5,979 nt of DNA from Rubripirellula sp. (GTDB lineage Bacteria > Planctomycetota > Planctomycetia > Pirellulales > Pirellulaceae): contig JARFQX010001037.1 of the NCBI GenBank assembly GCA_029287555.1, positions 1-5,979 on the forward strand, read 5' to 3'. Below the pieces are notes generated by a model. It searched no databases, had not been told where the DNA came from, and saw nothing but the letters and a program-made list of their open reading frames with translations. This document shows, piece by piece, positions 5,846-5,979 of the stretch (positions within the stretch are counted from its first letter, which is position 1; each line of letters begins with the position of its first letter). The translations under genes and the position numbers were made by a program.

Positions 5846-5979
5846 TTACCCCGCTCCGATCGCGCCACGCTGGTCTGATTCCATGGAGCGCAACAGTGCT
5901 GCCGGATCGACGGGTTCGCGTCGCGTTCCCCAATGTCCCGGCCGCTCGGCAAAGTGACCAGCAATCGTTTGTCCACAGA
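5846..5979 (-). CDS. C-terminal fragment of an unidentified protein; 5' end beyond the right edge
   Basis: On the minus strand the frame beginning at 5977 runs 43 codons to TAA (5848-5846), followed at once by a second stop, TAG (5845-5843). It reads GQTIAGHFAERPGHWGTRRE and then PVDPAALLRSMESDQRGAIGAG. The mixture of charged and hydrophobic residues, with Trp and Gly-Thr-Arg, looks like a genuine protein tail, and the double stop fits a real gene end. I do not recognise the family. Competing readings exist: another minus frame starting MDKRLLVTLPSGRD, and a plus frame open from 5773 to the edge. Convergence with the amidotransferase is natural, but the call rests only on sequence look over a short stretch. 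Confidence 0.4.
   Translation of the reverse strand, partial: CGQTIAGHFAERPGHWGTRREPVDPAALLRSMESDQRGAIGAG

Overview
This 6 kb window reads as bacterial chromosome with moderate G+C. The style of the proteins suggests a planctomycete of the Rhodopirellula/Pirellula type: many proteins without clear relatives, a long-leader lipoprotein, mixed codon use and a TTG start. That assignment is an inference from style, because no rRNA or marker gene is present.

Layout. (1) At the left edge, on the minus strand, is the N-terminus of a GT-B glycosyltransferase (232 down to 1, continuing outside). (2) A 316-base divergent intergenic region follows. (3) Next is a compact four-gene plus-strand operon at 549-4181: a two-helix membrane protein with a TerB-like/EF-hand-like N-terminal half, a lipoprotein built of about seven ~20-residue beta-type repeats, a small zinc-finger protein with a Tyr/Gly-rich tail, and a MurG/GT28-like glycosyltransferase-fold protein. 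Gaps are 21, 42 and 0 bases. (4) A 666-base region with no convincing intact gene holds a perfect 15-bp inverted repeat. An 11-base part of that repeat can also pair with a site just upstream of the next gene. The region may also hold remnants of a zinc-ribbon gene. (5) A stand-alone class II glutamine amidotransferase (Dug3/EgtC/YafJ type) lies at 4848-5750. (6) At the right edge is a plausible C-terminal fragment of a minus-strand gene that converges on the amidotransferase.

How the genes may work together. The three uncharacterised operon genes (membrane anchor, lipoprotein, zinc-finger adaptor) are tightly packed with a putative glycosyltransferase. This fits an envelope-associated system, but no biochemical role can be assigned from sequence. 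The amidotransferase is separated by a long gap and is probably its own transcription unit. No CRISPR, tRNA, rRNA or complete mobile element was seen.
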